64,000 bases of DNA from Maea johnstoni (Eukaryota > Annelida > Polychaeta > Spionida > Magelonidae), in NCBI GenBank assembly GCA_963942565.1, contig OZ012687.1:2137702-2201701 (forward strand), given 5' to 3'. The notes under the pieces are model-generated. The model was given only the letters and a program-made list of their open reading frames with translations, ran no database searches and was not told the origin of the DNA. The position numbers and the translations under genes were made by a program. This document shows, piece by piece, positions 1 to 12,941 of this stretch. How positions within the stretch are numbered: position 1 is the first letter of the stretch; every line of letters starts with the position of its first letter.

Positions 1-2559
1 GGTGATCATGCTGTTATCACCACATTATTCTAATTTTATGTGTACTGGTTTGTTTGTTTTTTCACACATTTTTCATATTTCATTCCATCTATCAGTGTTG
101 CCTATCCTTCTACTTAGTTTATACCTTATATCTTCATAACTCAGTGATGTGATGCCCTCTCTATATAATTTTCCTTTCCATATAAATCCTATTTGGTGCA
201 TACCCTAATACATTCTTGTTATGAATTACATATATTCCCCGTACACACATTTCTATTGTATGGAATCAGTCACTATTTTCAAGATTGATCATCAGTCCAT
301 CTGCACGACTGATGATGGATTAATTATCTAAGTCGTATATGCGCAATTTTCCTTTGGTAGTCTTGGTGTGTTCAAGGGTTCCTGGCTCCATTTTTGTATA
401 GGAGCTAATCTAACTCTCTTTAAATACCCCTTGAACCCCTTAGTTTTACTTGTTACATCGATGCTCGATATTATTAAGATTGTGCAGGCTTGAACATTAG
501 GCTGTTTCTAGTTACAATTTATATTTTCATAAAACTTTATAATCAATCTTATAATATTGCATTTGATCATCTAAATCAGAGTTTGTATGAGCAATTAATC
601 GGTAGTCCTTTTATTCTGACAATCCCTACATATTTCTATTATGTATATTGTGTGATATATGCTAATCTATTAGACAAAATTACATGTATAATTGTATATC
701 TTTTCCCTATTTGTTTATTGTTTTCTATTCTTTCTTGCTTTTTCTGGAGATGGAATATCATATTACCTTCATCCCCATTTTTGACTATATTTGAAATTCT
801 TAGACAGTTCATTTACATTACTTTCTCTATACTGCTGTGTTGGCTCTTATAAGCCCCTTTCACAGTGTTTTTGTTTTATATTTAATCTCTTCACTTACAC
901 GTCTTATTGATTAGCTAGTTTTTAAAATTACAGTGATATGCTATGGCTGTAGAGTTGGTTTAGTCCCCCCTCCCTACCGTCTTTGAAGTCATAGTTCACA
1001 TCAGGACACGTATCTACTTACTCTTTATCTTATATTGTTTCTAGAGTATCACTTCTGTCAGTGGATAATCACCCTATCCATACAAGAGCCCGGAAACTAT
1101 TGCTTCCCCTTCAATATTTTTTCTTCACCTCACGCTGCAGCTCTACACGTCTACTCACTACTATTATCTATTAGTCTTTGCTGATAACTTTTTAGGACAT
1201 TTGAAATTGAGTGAGTCTTGAATTTGTGCATTACCCTGTATTTGTGGTTTATTTCTGATAGTTGACCACTGTTCTCTCATCACATGCATTAAGCCCATAA
1301 TGTGAACGGTTAGCTGTCTGCTTTAAGTTTCTTTTACAGAAAATGACACCTTTATACAGAGCTACTGCTGCACAGCAAACAAGGCAAGCCATCAAGCCAG
1401 AATATCATCTACACATGACACCAGTGACATCAATACCCATATGCCACAAGGATGAGGCACCGCACCGTGTGACATCCTCTATTCAGCAGTTCAGTGCATC
1501 TTCATTGGAACTGGAACTTCCTCATCATGCTCGAAAAACATTCTGTACTCTCCCATAGTTACATCATTCTTAAAACCTGGAACTATACACTTTTTATTAA
1601 CAATATAGTTCATTTGATGATGTAGAATGCCTGCATTATTTTAGAATTATCTATGTTGATATATATGTAGGATATCCTGAAATGTCTTACAAAGTATGTT
1701 TATTGTGCTTATATATATGAAGTCATCATCTACCCTAAAATATAATCCTAGTGGTGCACTATGAGATGGAACCATAGTTAGGCCGGGTTGTAAGCATTTG
1801 CTACACAAGTATTTATCACTACCAGTTTATTAACTTAAATGGTATGCTTGTTACCCACCTCCGGATTGGTATGGTATTATACTAATTAAATCTTCTTCAC
1901 ACAAACACATTTGCGTCATATATTACTCATTATTTTTCTAGAGTTGTGACCACTACTACAATATGATAATAAGTTTGGCATTATGTCTATGTGCAATTAT
2001 TTATCACCTACACATGTCTATCACCTACTGCTTAGTGTACACCTCACCATTTGGGTTGTGCTCGACCTCCCCCTGACTAGGTTTTGTACAGCTTATATTT
2101 CTATGAATATGTTAATATGATCAGTTCCTAGTTGGCTTTACCTTCTCACACAGTGTAGGTCATCTCTCATGCCTGGCGAGGCTGTTCATGCTATGGTAAG
2201 GGTGACATATTACATAGTATCACACTACAACTAAGTATTTCTTATAACTGTTTAAGATGGATGGGCCTGCCCCAATAGCCAGTTGTCTAGGCATTTCCGA
2301 TGCTTGCTGTTTCTTACAATTACCCAGGTTTACATAGAACTTAGGGCAGTTGAGTAAGTTGCCAAAGATTTGGGGTTAGGCGGTGGTTTTCCCCGGGTAC
2401 TCCGGTTTCCTCCACCACTTTCTACTGGCTTGGCATGAGACAAGTGATGCCATACACAATTCTGTCATCTTAGTCAGAACTTTTTCTGGCATGACTTGGG
2501 GTCTACTACCCCTCTCCCCCCTTGTGGGCTGTCAGTCTTGACTTCATAAAGACTTGTGG
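1..2559. other. AT-rich region without a recognised gene
   Basis: No exon could be recognised on either strand. Two open frames exist, a hydrophobic one of 120 codons at 490-852 and a 71-codon one at 1343-1558 that follows an acceptor-like tttacag, but neither resembles a family I know and base composition is like the surrounding non-coding DNA. At about 2380-2460 there is a short segment (gggtactccggtttcctcc and following) that recurs in degenerate form at 35,096-35,150 and may be part of an old dispersed repeat. Confidence 0.5.
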
Positions 2560-3775
2560 CGCTCTGTTGAGGACACCCTCACAAGGCGTTGGTAATTAGT
2601 GGTTATTTTATGTAAATACTTAGATGTTTTGTTATGCTAATGTTTATAATATCAAGGTATAACTATATATCTATTACATCTGTCATGACAGAGGATATGT
2701 ATCTTAACAAATTGTTTATTGTTATTATGTTATTTATTGTTAAACTGACACTTTATTATAATGTGAACTCTATAAGTATTATTTGTCATATTTTAAAGAG
2801 GGAAACTATTTATTACCTCTGATGATTTATTGAGAATAGATATGGATTTTATATTTATGGTCAATTATTGATACATTGTAATTGTCTATTTATAACATAT
2901 TTTGTTACATAGGTAACAAAATAAACATTTTTTATATTTTTATCCAACTTATGTGTTTGTTTTGTCTACATTGCAAAATCACACATTTGATGAACCAACA
3001 AATGTTTTTTGCAATCGACAAAACACCCCTAATCCTGTTACGGCCAGGGTGTTTAGCGTATCAACTTTACGAGGTATTTTTCCCGACTTTAATGACTTTA
3101 CCACATGCATGTACAGTGACCTGTCCCAGCATACAGGGTGCCTAGTGTTTCCTTTACGGGGTACCCCTCTAGTGTTGATTACTTTACCATGCTTGTCTTT
3201 GTCTCCGCACCAGTGTTGGTTTGACCAGCCTTTCTTTCCTGGGAACCTTGTAGACTGATAGGACCTATATAACTAGTGTCCTCTGTTATTGGATTTTTCC
3301 TGGATTTAACCAGCAAAAAATCCCTCCCACCCTCCCATGTATTACATGCAATTAACATCCTGACACGCTCTGTTGAGGACACCCTCACAAGGCGTTGGTA
3401 ATTAGTGGTTATTTTATGTAAATACTTAGATGTTTTGTTATGCTAATGTTTATAATATCAAGGTATAACTATATATCTATTACATCTGTCATGACAGAGG
3501 ATATGTATCTTAACAAATTGTTTATTGTTATTATGTTATTTATTGTTAAACTGACACTTTATTATAATGTGAACTCTATAAGTATTATTTGTCATATTTT
3601 AAAGAGGGAAACTATTTATTACCTCTGATGATTTATTGAGAATAGATATGGATTTTATATTTATGGTCAATTATTGATACATTGTAATTGTCTATTTATA
3701 ACATATTTTGTTACATAGGTAACAAAATAAACATTTTTTATATTTTTATCCAACTTATGTGTTTGTTTTGTCTAC

Positions 3776-3785
<10 letters not shown>
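2560..3785. repeat. 420-bp direct repeat, period 806 bp
   Basis: The segment 2560-2979 recurs at 3366-3785 with no difference that I noticed, including a 62-codon open frame and a downstream open frame in both copies. The 386-bp spacer 2980-3365 holds a degenerate internal repetition: cagggtgtttagcgtatc at about 3046 and cagggtgcctagtgtttc at about 3135, each followed by a ttacg(a/g)ggta block. No primer-binding site or polypurine tract was seen, so I do not call the copies terminal repeats of a retroelement; a recent tandem duplication truncated by the TA microsatellite at its right end is equally likely. Confidence 0.85.

Positions 3786-3822
<37 letters not shown>
3784..3822. repeat. (AT)n microsatellite
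   Basis: About 38 bp of uninterrupted AT dinucleotides, starting exactly where the second copy of the 420-bp repeat stops matching the first. Confidence 0.95.
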
Positions 3823-3824
<2 letters not shown>

Positions 3825-4969
3825 CTGTAAAAATCGAAATATTAATGTGGAAGTAATAATAGTGACTTTAACGAATGGGGCTGATTCGCTAATATTACGA
3901 TCCGTTAATATTTGTTCTATTTTGTATTCAAAATGCGTATCTAGTCACAATTACACATGGTCAGTTGATAACCATACGTACATAGCCACACGTACGTGGG
4001 TGCTGTGCATATATAACTGTCTCACGGTGTACAACCAAAGTTGGATGATGCGGGTAATCACGGGGGATCTAAGTTCCTTAATTGCAATATACCAATCCGG
4101 ACGGACCTTCAATGGCACGGGAGGTAGATAAACTGCTGCGTGGAGATGCTAATTTAGTGAGTAAAATCCGCGATTGCAATAGATCCATTTTTGACAATCA
4201 CCAGTACCGTTCGTAGCCCGATCTTATTATCTTGAACCCTTAATTTCACTTGTTAGGAGGTTGCGTCGCAATGAAACAAGGTATAGTCAGTATGGTCGGG
4301 CATGAGAGGTGGATTAGTACATGAATTAGATTACCACTACTCAGATGGCCCTTTTGGAGATGGTTCACACGTGCATGCGAATATTACAATCCGCTATTTA
4401 GTATTATGGAAAAACGGATCAATTCGCTATATATAATTTCTCTAATTTTTCTAACTTTACAGTATATCTGGCGTAAACTGAGGAGTTTACGCATGACTGC
4501 AGGGCACTGTGGGAAGGTGAAAGCAAACATGATCATTGATGAAAACAGAAGAACTTGGGGATTAAGAAGAAGAGCCAAGGGAATGGACAGGTATGAACTT
4601 CTTGATATAAACTAAATAGAAAAATACTTACCGAGATGTACCCACTTATTATACCAGCTGAAAAACATAAGAATGCCATTTAGTCACACACAAAACAATG
4701 AAATGAATAGAAAAATCAAACTTTTTATCTGCATGCAAAAAGTGCAATATAATGCCTATTGAGTATTCAGACATTTCAGAATGTTTATTGTATAGATAAG
4801 TTAGGTCACCTCTTGACTAGATCAGAAAATATCCGGAGATGTACAGCATGGCTGAATTGGGCAAAAAGCTCAAGTTTTACAAATTTGAAATTTCATTTAG
4901 GTTCCTGACACCTAAACCCTATGCCCATGCCTTTTGTCTTGAGATCACCTCATATCAATAAAATCTCAC
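3823..4969. other. Non-coding stretch downstream of the last SLC37A3 exon found
   Basis: The next SLC37A3 exons should lie here or further left on the minus strand (the membrane segments that follow YDVGGIIG in the family). I looked for them and found nothing resembling them. The overlapping open frames at 4384-4615 are unconvincing. Confidence 0.5.
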
Positions 4970-7900
4970 CTATTATCCCTCCAACGTCGTACCATATAGA
5001 GATCTCATCGGCGGAAGAATTACTCCATCCAAACTTATTGGTTAAGTAGTATGGCAGCCAAAAGAAGAAGGAATAGTTGACCAGCTTGAGACACGCGTAG
5101 GAGAGCGAATACTACAAAGAAACGACGGGAAACCTACAAATTCAGCACACAGTCACGCCACAAGTGTATAATGTGTATTCTTGACAACCAAATCAATTCA
5201 TCTAATTACCATAAAAAAGAATCCCTGAAGATTTGAAAAGATTTTATTGAAAGGTTTTTGAAATACCTTGCAGACAAGCTAGTCTGTTCAAGAATCTAAA
5301 ACATCCCAATTTGACGATTAAAAAATTCAAATCTAATCAAGTGCCACAAAAAAGGATCCCTAAAATCTAAAGAATTCATTATAAAATCCTGCCAAGAATC
5401 TCAATCAGAATCATCATGAAATCATGTCTAACAAACTCTAAAAGTCCCAAGAGAAGTACATACCAAAGCCACCCCCGGCAAACGCAGGGCCTGGAGGAAA
5501 CTGATGGCTTCAGCTTGCTCTACCTCCTTGGGATGGTCGCCGTCTTCCTGGTCCGACCCCTCCAACAACGGTTCTGAAATCACATATTCATGTTGCTATG
5601 CAAGTTCCTTTGTAAATCAGTAATTACTCAACCCTGTTAGTTTTGGCCAAATTTTATAAATGGAATTATTTTGGTAACAGGAAAATAAGACCTTACAGTA
5701 TTTAACAACAAAATTTAAATATGAATACAAGTTATACATACAAATATAAACATTAATATCCATTATGTCTATAGTGGAAATCTTAAAGAAGTTTGACCAA
5801 GACTGATCCAGAACGGTGAGTTAAGTAAACGAAGAAGCAGTGAGACTGTAAAATAGAATGTCACTCAAGACAACAACAGTATGTAAGTGAGGAGGATATA
5901 CAGGTGTTGCTCGCTTTGGAGGGTTTTTCTCTAAGAGTCTGTGCATGGCCACATAACAGCTAAACAATTAAAAGTAGAAGTATTCCCAAAGGATGTTCTT
6001 ACCTTTCGACCCCCAACCTACCCCGAAAACCTGCTTTATGAATTACTGTATAACTGGTATCTTTTACAGGCATTAAATTTTCACTATTTTTGCATTGCCC
6101 AAAATAACATCTATCAAATAAATATCCTGGCTGTATCTCCTCTCGTTGGAGTGCTTGAATGCTCTAATTCAAATACCCTCAAGCAGGGCTGTAAAGTGAA
6201 ATTTTTAGCCCTCCAAATTAAAGCCGTATACAGTAGTAGACCTACCAGCGTCTTGATCGCGCCTAGAATCCTCTTCACTATTACTGTCAGGATCTGGCAA
6301 ACCTACAGCAAAACATTACACATTACTCCATGGTCCAGATACAGGCCGTGAAGTTATTGAACTACTCATTTACTTCAATTTCTTGAAAATCTCACACTAA
6401 ATATACCTATATTTCAGCAAGACTATTTGTCAAACATAAATAAACTCTTGTATGGTTAGATAGAAAGAAAATGTGACCAGAATGAAAAGAATCAAACAGT
6501 TTGCAGTCTCCACAGGAAAAATATGGTAACCAATATACTACCTCCTTAAGTGATTGACATATTCATTCTCTATTCCAAAATTTACTTTCAAAAGCACCAT
6601 AGATCAAGATGGTCATGATTATAATTAAGAGGAACTCTAGGTACAAAATAACTGAAAGATAAATTCTTTAGCTTTATGGTATAATTATCCTGAGGGCAAA
6701 TGCTGCAATAAGATCAAGTTAAATTGTGTTGGTATAAGTTCATACCTAACAAAAGGCTTGTAAATATTGCAACATCTATATTTCAGGAAAATAATTTATT
6801 TGTTCTGATAACCATATATATTGTTTCACTTCCTAGAGGACAACCAATGTTAAGCCAGGCTCCTGTACAGTCTGTGTTGCCCAATGATGACTCTGAGAAC
6901 TGTATAAAAAAACAACAAGCTTACCAAGCATCTCAGGCCTTGGCACCAGGCCAAAAAACACTACCACACCCCCAGCAAAGAGCACGCTTGAGGAGAAGAG
7001 GAAGCAGTACTGTGAACAGAAGGGTGGAACAATAGAATAATTACTGAGAACAAAAGGCTGGAACAATAGTCTATATATACAATGAATAGAGATCAGGTCC
7101 CATAAAAATCATTACTGCAATATGCTTTGTTATCTTTAATACCTTTTCAAAGAAGAGTAAACCCTCGATTATCCAACTTCAATGGGATACAAGGGTTCAT
7201 ATTCTTTTTTAAAGATTAACATCTTCATTTCTAACAGGTTTGCATTCACATATTGTAATTTTCTTTTTCTATACCAATATATCTCAGTAAAAAGCTCAAT
7301 TCTGAATGTTAAATGTATTTAAGGTCAACCTACCTCATATCCATGTTGAAGTGTACCTGCTACCATGAAAGCTCCAAATATATTACCAACAGAGGCACAT
7401 GCACTCCACAGACCAAAGACAAAGCCCCGACTAAGACAAATAGAAGAGGTGGCAATATATGAGACACAGGACATACAGCACAGTATACACGATTTAACAC
7501 AGTACAGGGTCTTAGACTAGGCAACATTTTTATGCCCAGGTTCTTCAATAACATGTTCAAGTGTGATTCGCTAATCAAATTGGGAGTCACCAATGCATCC
7601 CACAAGTGCTTAGATGGTGTAAATCTTTGAAACAAAAGTAAAGAATAGAGTTGAGTGCCTAATGAAATACATGGCATAGGCGATATTCTTATTCACAAGA
7701 TTGTAGAATTTATTTTTATTTTTGGCAGTCGATCATAACAAGAGGCTAAGTGTAGCATATTTCCCCGAATAAGGTCCCTTGTTCAAACAATATTTCCCAC
7801 TAGTGCCACCAAGAAATTGGCCTGTAGTTATGGGTGTTTTATCACTGACATGAGGTAACTGCCATGCGATACGAAACTCAGAGAGGCAGCTTTTGGGCGT

Positions 7901-10900
7901 TAACCATATAACAGGGCAATTTGCAAAGCATTTTAGTTCCAAACTGGGTTAGATATGTTGGCACTTTCGGCACAGGAACTTTGATATAACTTATTCCCGT
8001 ATTCCCTCAGTGACTATATATGAGCGAATCTGGCAGCACAAATCCATCAAGCAAAGAACCAGGAGCCCAGTAATATCTGTTAGAGTTTATAGTTTGACCT
8101 ATTTCCTTTTTTGAATAACCCATATAAAATTACATAATAAAAACGCAAAATTCATATGAAACATCTAATTAAAACTTGTTTTTCCTGTTGAGTTAAACGT
8201 TATTATTTTCTAATGCGACTCCCAATGCAAATGGGTCAATTGCATGTATGTGAGTAAGCTAATTGACTGTAAACAGATAATACAAAACCATACTCAAATA
8301 CATAAAAATGTTGTTGTTTTTTCATCTGAACAAAACAACTTAGCAAAACATAACAGAACGTAGTATTATATCAAATGAAGTGACCACAAGAGAAATGATA
8401 AAAAATATGAATCAAAAATAATTATAGATTTTATTCATACAGTAACATGACTCTAAAGACAAATCTGCTTACCTGGACTTTCCAAACCAATTCCCCATGA
8501 TGGCCACCACAGCTGGCCAGCCTGAAGACTGCAGCAGTCCATTCAAACCCCACACAATCACGTAAAAGTAGATATTGTAAAAACCGAGCCACTCTGTGAG
8601 AGTGCCAAAGATAAACACCTGAAAACAAAGAAAGATTCAACACATGCCTTGTTTGATTCCCTGAGCCTCAGCCAGTAGGGTTTAAGTGCTTTAATCGGAG
8701 AATTAAATCCTTACGAAACATATGCCAAAACACACTAAAGCTTTATGTAGGAATCTCTTTGATAAATCTCTTTTAAACCAAATAAAGTACACGCTTTACT
8801 TCTAAGTGAAATGCAGAATAACTCCTCAAGGTATCGTGCATTATATTAAATGGCGTATAAGGCTGAAAAAATATGTTTCGATTAATTAACATAATAACAA
8901 TTTACTTAAATATTTTTTTCGATTAATTGGAAAAATTATTTCGATCGATCGATACTTGTCATATCAATGACAGTCCTAGTAGGCAGATGTTATAAGTTTG
9001 TTAGTATATAATCTTGCTCTCTTCCTCAAAAGTATGAAACCCAAACTCATACCAAGAACTCTATATATTCAAGAATGTAAGATTACATAATAACAAGGTA
9101 CCCCAAAAGATGACAAGAATGTTATCTTACACAATACCATAATATATACATATATAGAAGAAAGTAATGTTACCCAATACCAAGGTATTGAATTACAAAA
9201 CAGATACGAGATACAGTTAACAGCAGTGGGAGTAACACCTGGGTTATACTGTGTGCAGTAAATAGCACAACAGGGTCAGAGAACTCACCATTACAGCTGA
9301 TGAACACATCCCAAAACTCAGCACCAGACGCAGGTCAAACCTAGAGAGAGAGAGATTGGAGAACAAAACATAACTGAGGCAGTTATAAATGTTGCCTTTT
9401 TATTATACTGTGGGAGAAAGCTTAACCCTTCCAATGCTGAGCCTACTTTTGTTTAAAGCACAAGGATGCAAAACTTCTTGAAAACTATCTAAACCCTGTC
9501 ATGTTGGTATTCATTGGATAGCTCTCACTGAGAACTCTTAGATGAGTACCCGCGTGATAGGGTTTCAGTCATTTTTTTTTCTTCTTTTTTTTGCATCATT
9601 TTCTATTGGCCAAATTAGCCGCCAGCAGCGTAAGGGTTAAAGATTATGAATAGGACTTAACCTGTCAGTCAATCCATAGTCCCTGCTAGTCATAAGGGTT
9701 ATACTATGAGAAAACAAACCAGTGAGCTAAACAGCTTCATATCTTCAAGTCACTTTTTCATCAGCATTTTTTCCTCTAGCAATGTTGTACATTATTTTGG
9801 ATATTGTGAAATAGAACTTATACAGTTCAAAATTAATTTTGATTCTTTCATGTTGAGCCTAGGTTGCTTTTAAGTGATGATCAATCATTAAAATCAGACT
9901 AGACTTCTGCTACTTGTATAATAGAATAAATTATGATTTTATTGGTAATTGGAAATCTTACCTGTCTCCCAGTGCACCGCTTATATAGAGCCCCTGAAAT
10001 GATAAATGGTTTGATCGTTAGATTATTGTCAAACATATATAAACCACCACTACATGTATAAGAAAATCTCTTACCTGAACACGAAATTCTCAAATATGGA
10101 AATATGCAAAACACAGTTACAGTCAGCAATTATTGATTATGTGATGCATGACAAAATATTAAAATTTAAGCCTTCATAGTTGAGTTCGACAAAGCCCTCG
10201 TTAAAGTCTCCCCATCAGTGGTGTTTTTAACAGGTCAATTTTCTAAGTTCTCGCCTTTTACAAAAATCATACCTTACATTTCATCTTAAGTGAAAATGTG
10301 TCGCCTCTCTTCCAAAAAACAATTTCCAGTCATCCCACAAGAAACATTTCTGAATAGGTTTAACTGTATACATAAGGTGAATTACTACCTTATATCAGTA
10401 GGACTTACCACAGCATAGCAGATGAGGAATGTGGTATCCAGGACCCCAAGGTAGTATTCAGCAGTTTTGTCATCTTCAAACATACAGTGAGAATTCCAAG
10501 TCTGTAACAAAAACATAATAGTAGAAAGAAATAGAAATGTCTGTGAATTGGAGAGATAATAGCTAGGAAACATCTGCATTAATAACCTGGGCATAGAGAG
10601 CGATATTTCTGAGAACAATACAATATCAACAAACAACTGTTCTCAGAAAAGTAACATCAGATAATGCCCCAGGGTTCAGACTCAAGCCCTTTTGGCTTTT
10701 AGAAGGTGGACATATGTTTATCATCATAAACCAGATATCTTGCTGACATCATTGAAAAGATATGGCAATTTTTTTTGTATAAATGCCCATTTAAGGTCTT
10801 TAAAACCATCGATACCTACAGCCATTTAATTTACATTTCCTGGATTTGAGAGGACTTGATTTGTTTCTAGATAGACACTTTTTCATGAGGTAAAAAATCT

Positions 10901-12645
10901 GGGAAACATTGAATGAAATTGGTCTGCCTTTAGATCTCAACGCACCTGGTCTGGCCTGAGTGCAGAGACAGACGCGTTATGGAAAGATGGCGTCCATTCT
11001 GCTGAGAGAGTAGGCTTGACATTGCTGTAAGTTTTTCTTGTGGCATGAAAAGCAGCATAACTGAAAAGATATATATATATATATAAACTAATAAACAATT
11101 ATGTCTAAACTCAAATTTACTGAAACTATCATCTCCGTAAGTAAACGTGCTGTTCAAATGCAGACTGTCTAAAAGACTTTAGTGAACTGAAAGGGTTAGT
11201 TTTATTTTGTTATCATTTCTTTTTTTTTTTGATTGGGCTATAGTACTAGGTCACACAGGGCTCGACAAATAGCATAGTCCCATCTCCCGGGAGATCTGAA
11301 TTCCAAAAATAGCCCTGTCGGGCTACCTGAAGTTGGATTCAGGTAGTCCCGCTGGACTTCCTGAATTCTTGGGAAGTTCCCCACTAAAATGCTACAAAAT
11401 GGTAGCGAAAAAAAGAAAAATATAGCATCCCTTAAGCATGCAACCTACAAAATAGAAGAAAAAAGCTTAAGTACCATTACTAACATGAAAAGGGGGAAAA
11501 AGAACCTTTTTGCCTTTTTGGAATAAATGGCGGGGCTAACTAAAATGCTGGCGGGACTACCTGATTTTGGGTTCAGGTAGCCCCGCCAGCCTACCTGGTC
11601 CTTCTGGGGTGTTGAGCCCTGTCACAGGTTTTTTATTTCTTCAATAGTTGCAACCATAAAATCCTCAAAAACACACTGAAAGGTTCCTGAAGATAAACCC
11701 TGGAATATTACCTGGAATATTACCATAACTAGATATCATACCTGTAGAACTCCCTGACAGGTTTTATCTTACTCTAAACCAGACTTAATTCCCAGAATGA
11801 TTGCATTTTACTGGATGCAAATCCTAATTTATACAAAATCAGATTCCAACATGTACTACTTATCTAGGTTATATCTAATGTTTAGATGTCTCACATGATC
11901 TTTTGTTTTAAACAATGGACCCACCTGTCAATAGTGTATTATGTATGTATGTTCCTTTCACTTACAGATAAGAGCAACACTTTGATGACAGCTTAACCTA
12001 TCAATAATAGGGTCAGTTTGTGAACTATTTTGCAAGCCGTAAATCATTATTTCTCCCTTCTCCTCTTTGAACACCACAATTGCAGGATAGATAGTATGAG
12101 GGGTGCACAATCGAGTGCATGTGTTAGAAGGTAGAAGGAAAGATTTTTTTAAACATTGCAGGGTATACATTTTGACACAAAAAAGTGGAAAAAGCGGTGT
12201 GCCAAACTCAAGTCAGACAGACTATAGGGCAAGAATATTTTCCTAAAAAAGGATAGCCCCACCCCCAACCCCTCCAGGATATCAAATGGTCCCTCCCTAA
12301 GACAATCAAAGTATTCAACCATCTGTCACTCCTATACCTCTCTCTACATCCATTGATTCAGTGACCAGTTGTCCAGTATGCCTGATGATCAATATGACAG
12401 ATCATGTGATGTCAAATCCTGTAGTAGGCTGGGCTGTACTGAGCCTGTAGCAAAATATTGCTTTCTATATAGATTCTGACCACTGCATCTGTGTTTCACA
12501 TTGATCAAAAATCGTCAATACATATCAAAGACAATGCTTTATGTTTCTTGTTACATTGTGGACTCACCATAAAAATGTCAGAATAAATATCACCAAGTGG
12601 AAGAGAGTCCAAGTGGGAGCATTTCCACTGGAAGGAGCCATCATC
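4970..12645 (-). CDS. SLC37A3: SLC37A3-like major-facilitator transporter (3' end not found)
   Basis: Membrane carrier of the SLC37 family. SLC37A1/A2 exchange glucose 6-phosphate for phosphate; SLC37A3 is known as a lysosomal partner of ATRAID in bisphosphonate release. Exons (minus, all phases compatible): 12568-12645 (start codon 12645), 10946-11060, 10409-10501, 9962-9993, 9289-9340, 8473-8618, 7334-7430, 6925-7009, 6246-6302, 5464-5573, 4970-5111, giving about 335 residues of the ~494 usual. Diagnostic stretches in order: FHATRKTYSNVKP, ISGALGDR, FDLRLVLSFGMCSSA, FGTLTEWLGFYN, LNGLLQSSGWPAVVAIMGNW, RGFVFGLWSACASVGNI, an acidic cytosolic loop (exons 9-10), then EAISFLQALRLPGVAL, KLVNYSFFFWLPYYL and WYDVGGIIG. 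LTEW and the acidic loop favour A3 over A1/A2. The last phase-1 donor has no partner exon in the window. A second in-frame ATG follows the first. Head to head with HAUS7. Confidence 0.88.
9426..9636. mobile_element. piggyBac-type MITE (TTAA flanks)
   Basis: A 211-bp element between TTAA at 9422-9425 and TTAA at 9637-9640, beginning CCCTTCCAATGCTGAG and ending CAGCGTAAGGG. TTAA target sites and CCC/GGG ends are the hallmark of piggyBac-type non-autonomous elements. Relatives lie at 18776, 35745, 54190 and 56026. It sits between SLC37A3 exons 4 and 5. Confidence 0.75.
11256..11621. mobile_element. CAGGGCTCGAC-ended MITE, copy 1 (5-bp target duplication)
   Basis: A 366-bp element with ends CAGGGCTCGACA and GTTGAGCCCTG, flanked by TCACA on both sides (11251-11255 and 11622-11626). 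Internally it carries two mutually related GGATTCAGGTAGTCCCG-like blocks. A close copy lies at 26710-27077. The ends resemble hAT elements, but the duplication is 5 bp rather than the usual 8. It lies in SLC37A3 intron 1. Confidence 0.8.
12172..12225. mobile_element. Solo end of a TA-inserting MITE
   Basis: A 54-bp segment (acaaaaaagtggaaaaagcg through cagacagactata) matches the right terminal repeat of the element at 27203-27475 with a few changes; no left end is seen nearby. Confidence 0.6.
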
Positions 12646-12941
12646 AACAACAAATTGATGTTACTTGCACCGGCGTGTCATACATGCTCGCCAACCCGTT
12701 CTGATGGCTAGTAGACGTAGTAGGAACTTGTCCCTTTCTCTTTCAGTGTAAATCACTAAATGCCAATATTTTCAAATCCCGAATAAACATATCCTATTTT
12801 CGGTGAATCAGAATTTCTCTTTGGTAGTTAAAAGTTTCAGTGAAAGCTAAAAACATAAGGTGACGATGTAAATCGAAAATGTTATGTTGCACTTTTATAA
12901 CAGAACGGGTTGCTGCACCAGTAACCGCAACACAACCAAAA
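12646..12941. promoter_or_regulatory. Shared intergenic region of SLC37A3 and HAUS7
   Basis: Only 296 bp separate the divergent start codons of SLC37A3 (minus, 12645) and HAUS7 (plus, 12942). No TATA box was obvious. A single region this short must hold both 5' untranslated parts and both promoters, which suggests a bidirectional promoter; this is inferred from position only. Confidence 0.6.

Noticed and set aside
490-852. 120-codon hydrophobic open frame
   Set aside because: AT-rich sequence easily gives hydrophobic frames; no family match, no splice context and no codon-usage contrast with the flanks.
2560-3785. Direct repeats as LTRs of a small retroelement
   Set aside because: No primer-binding site, polypurine tract or target duplication was found.
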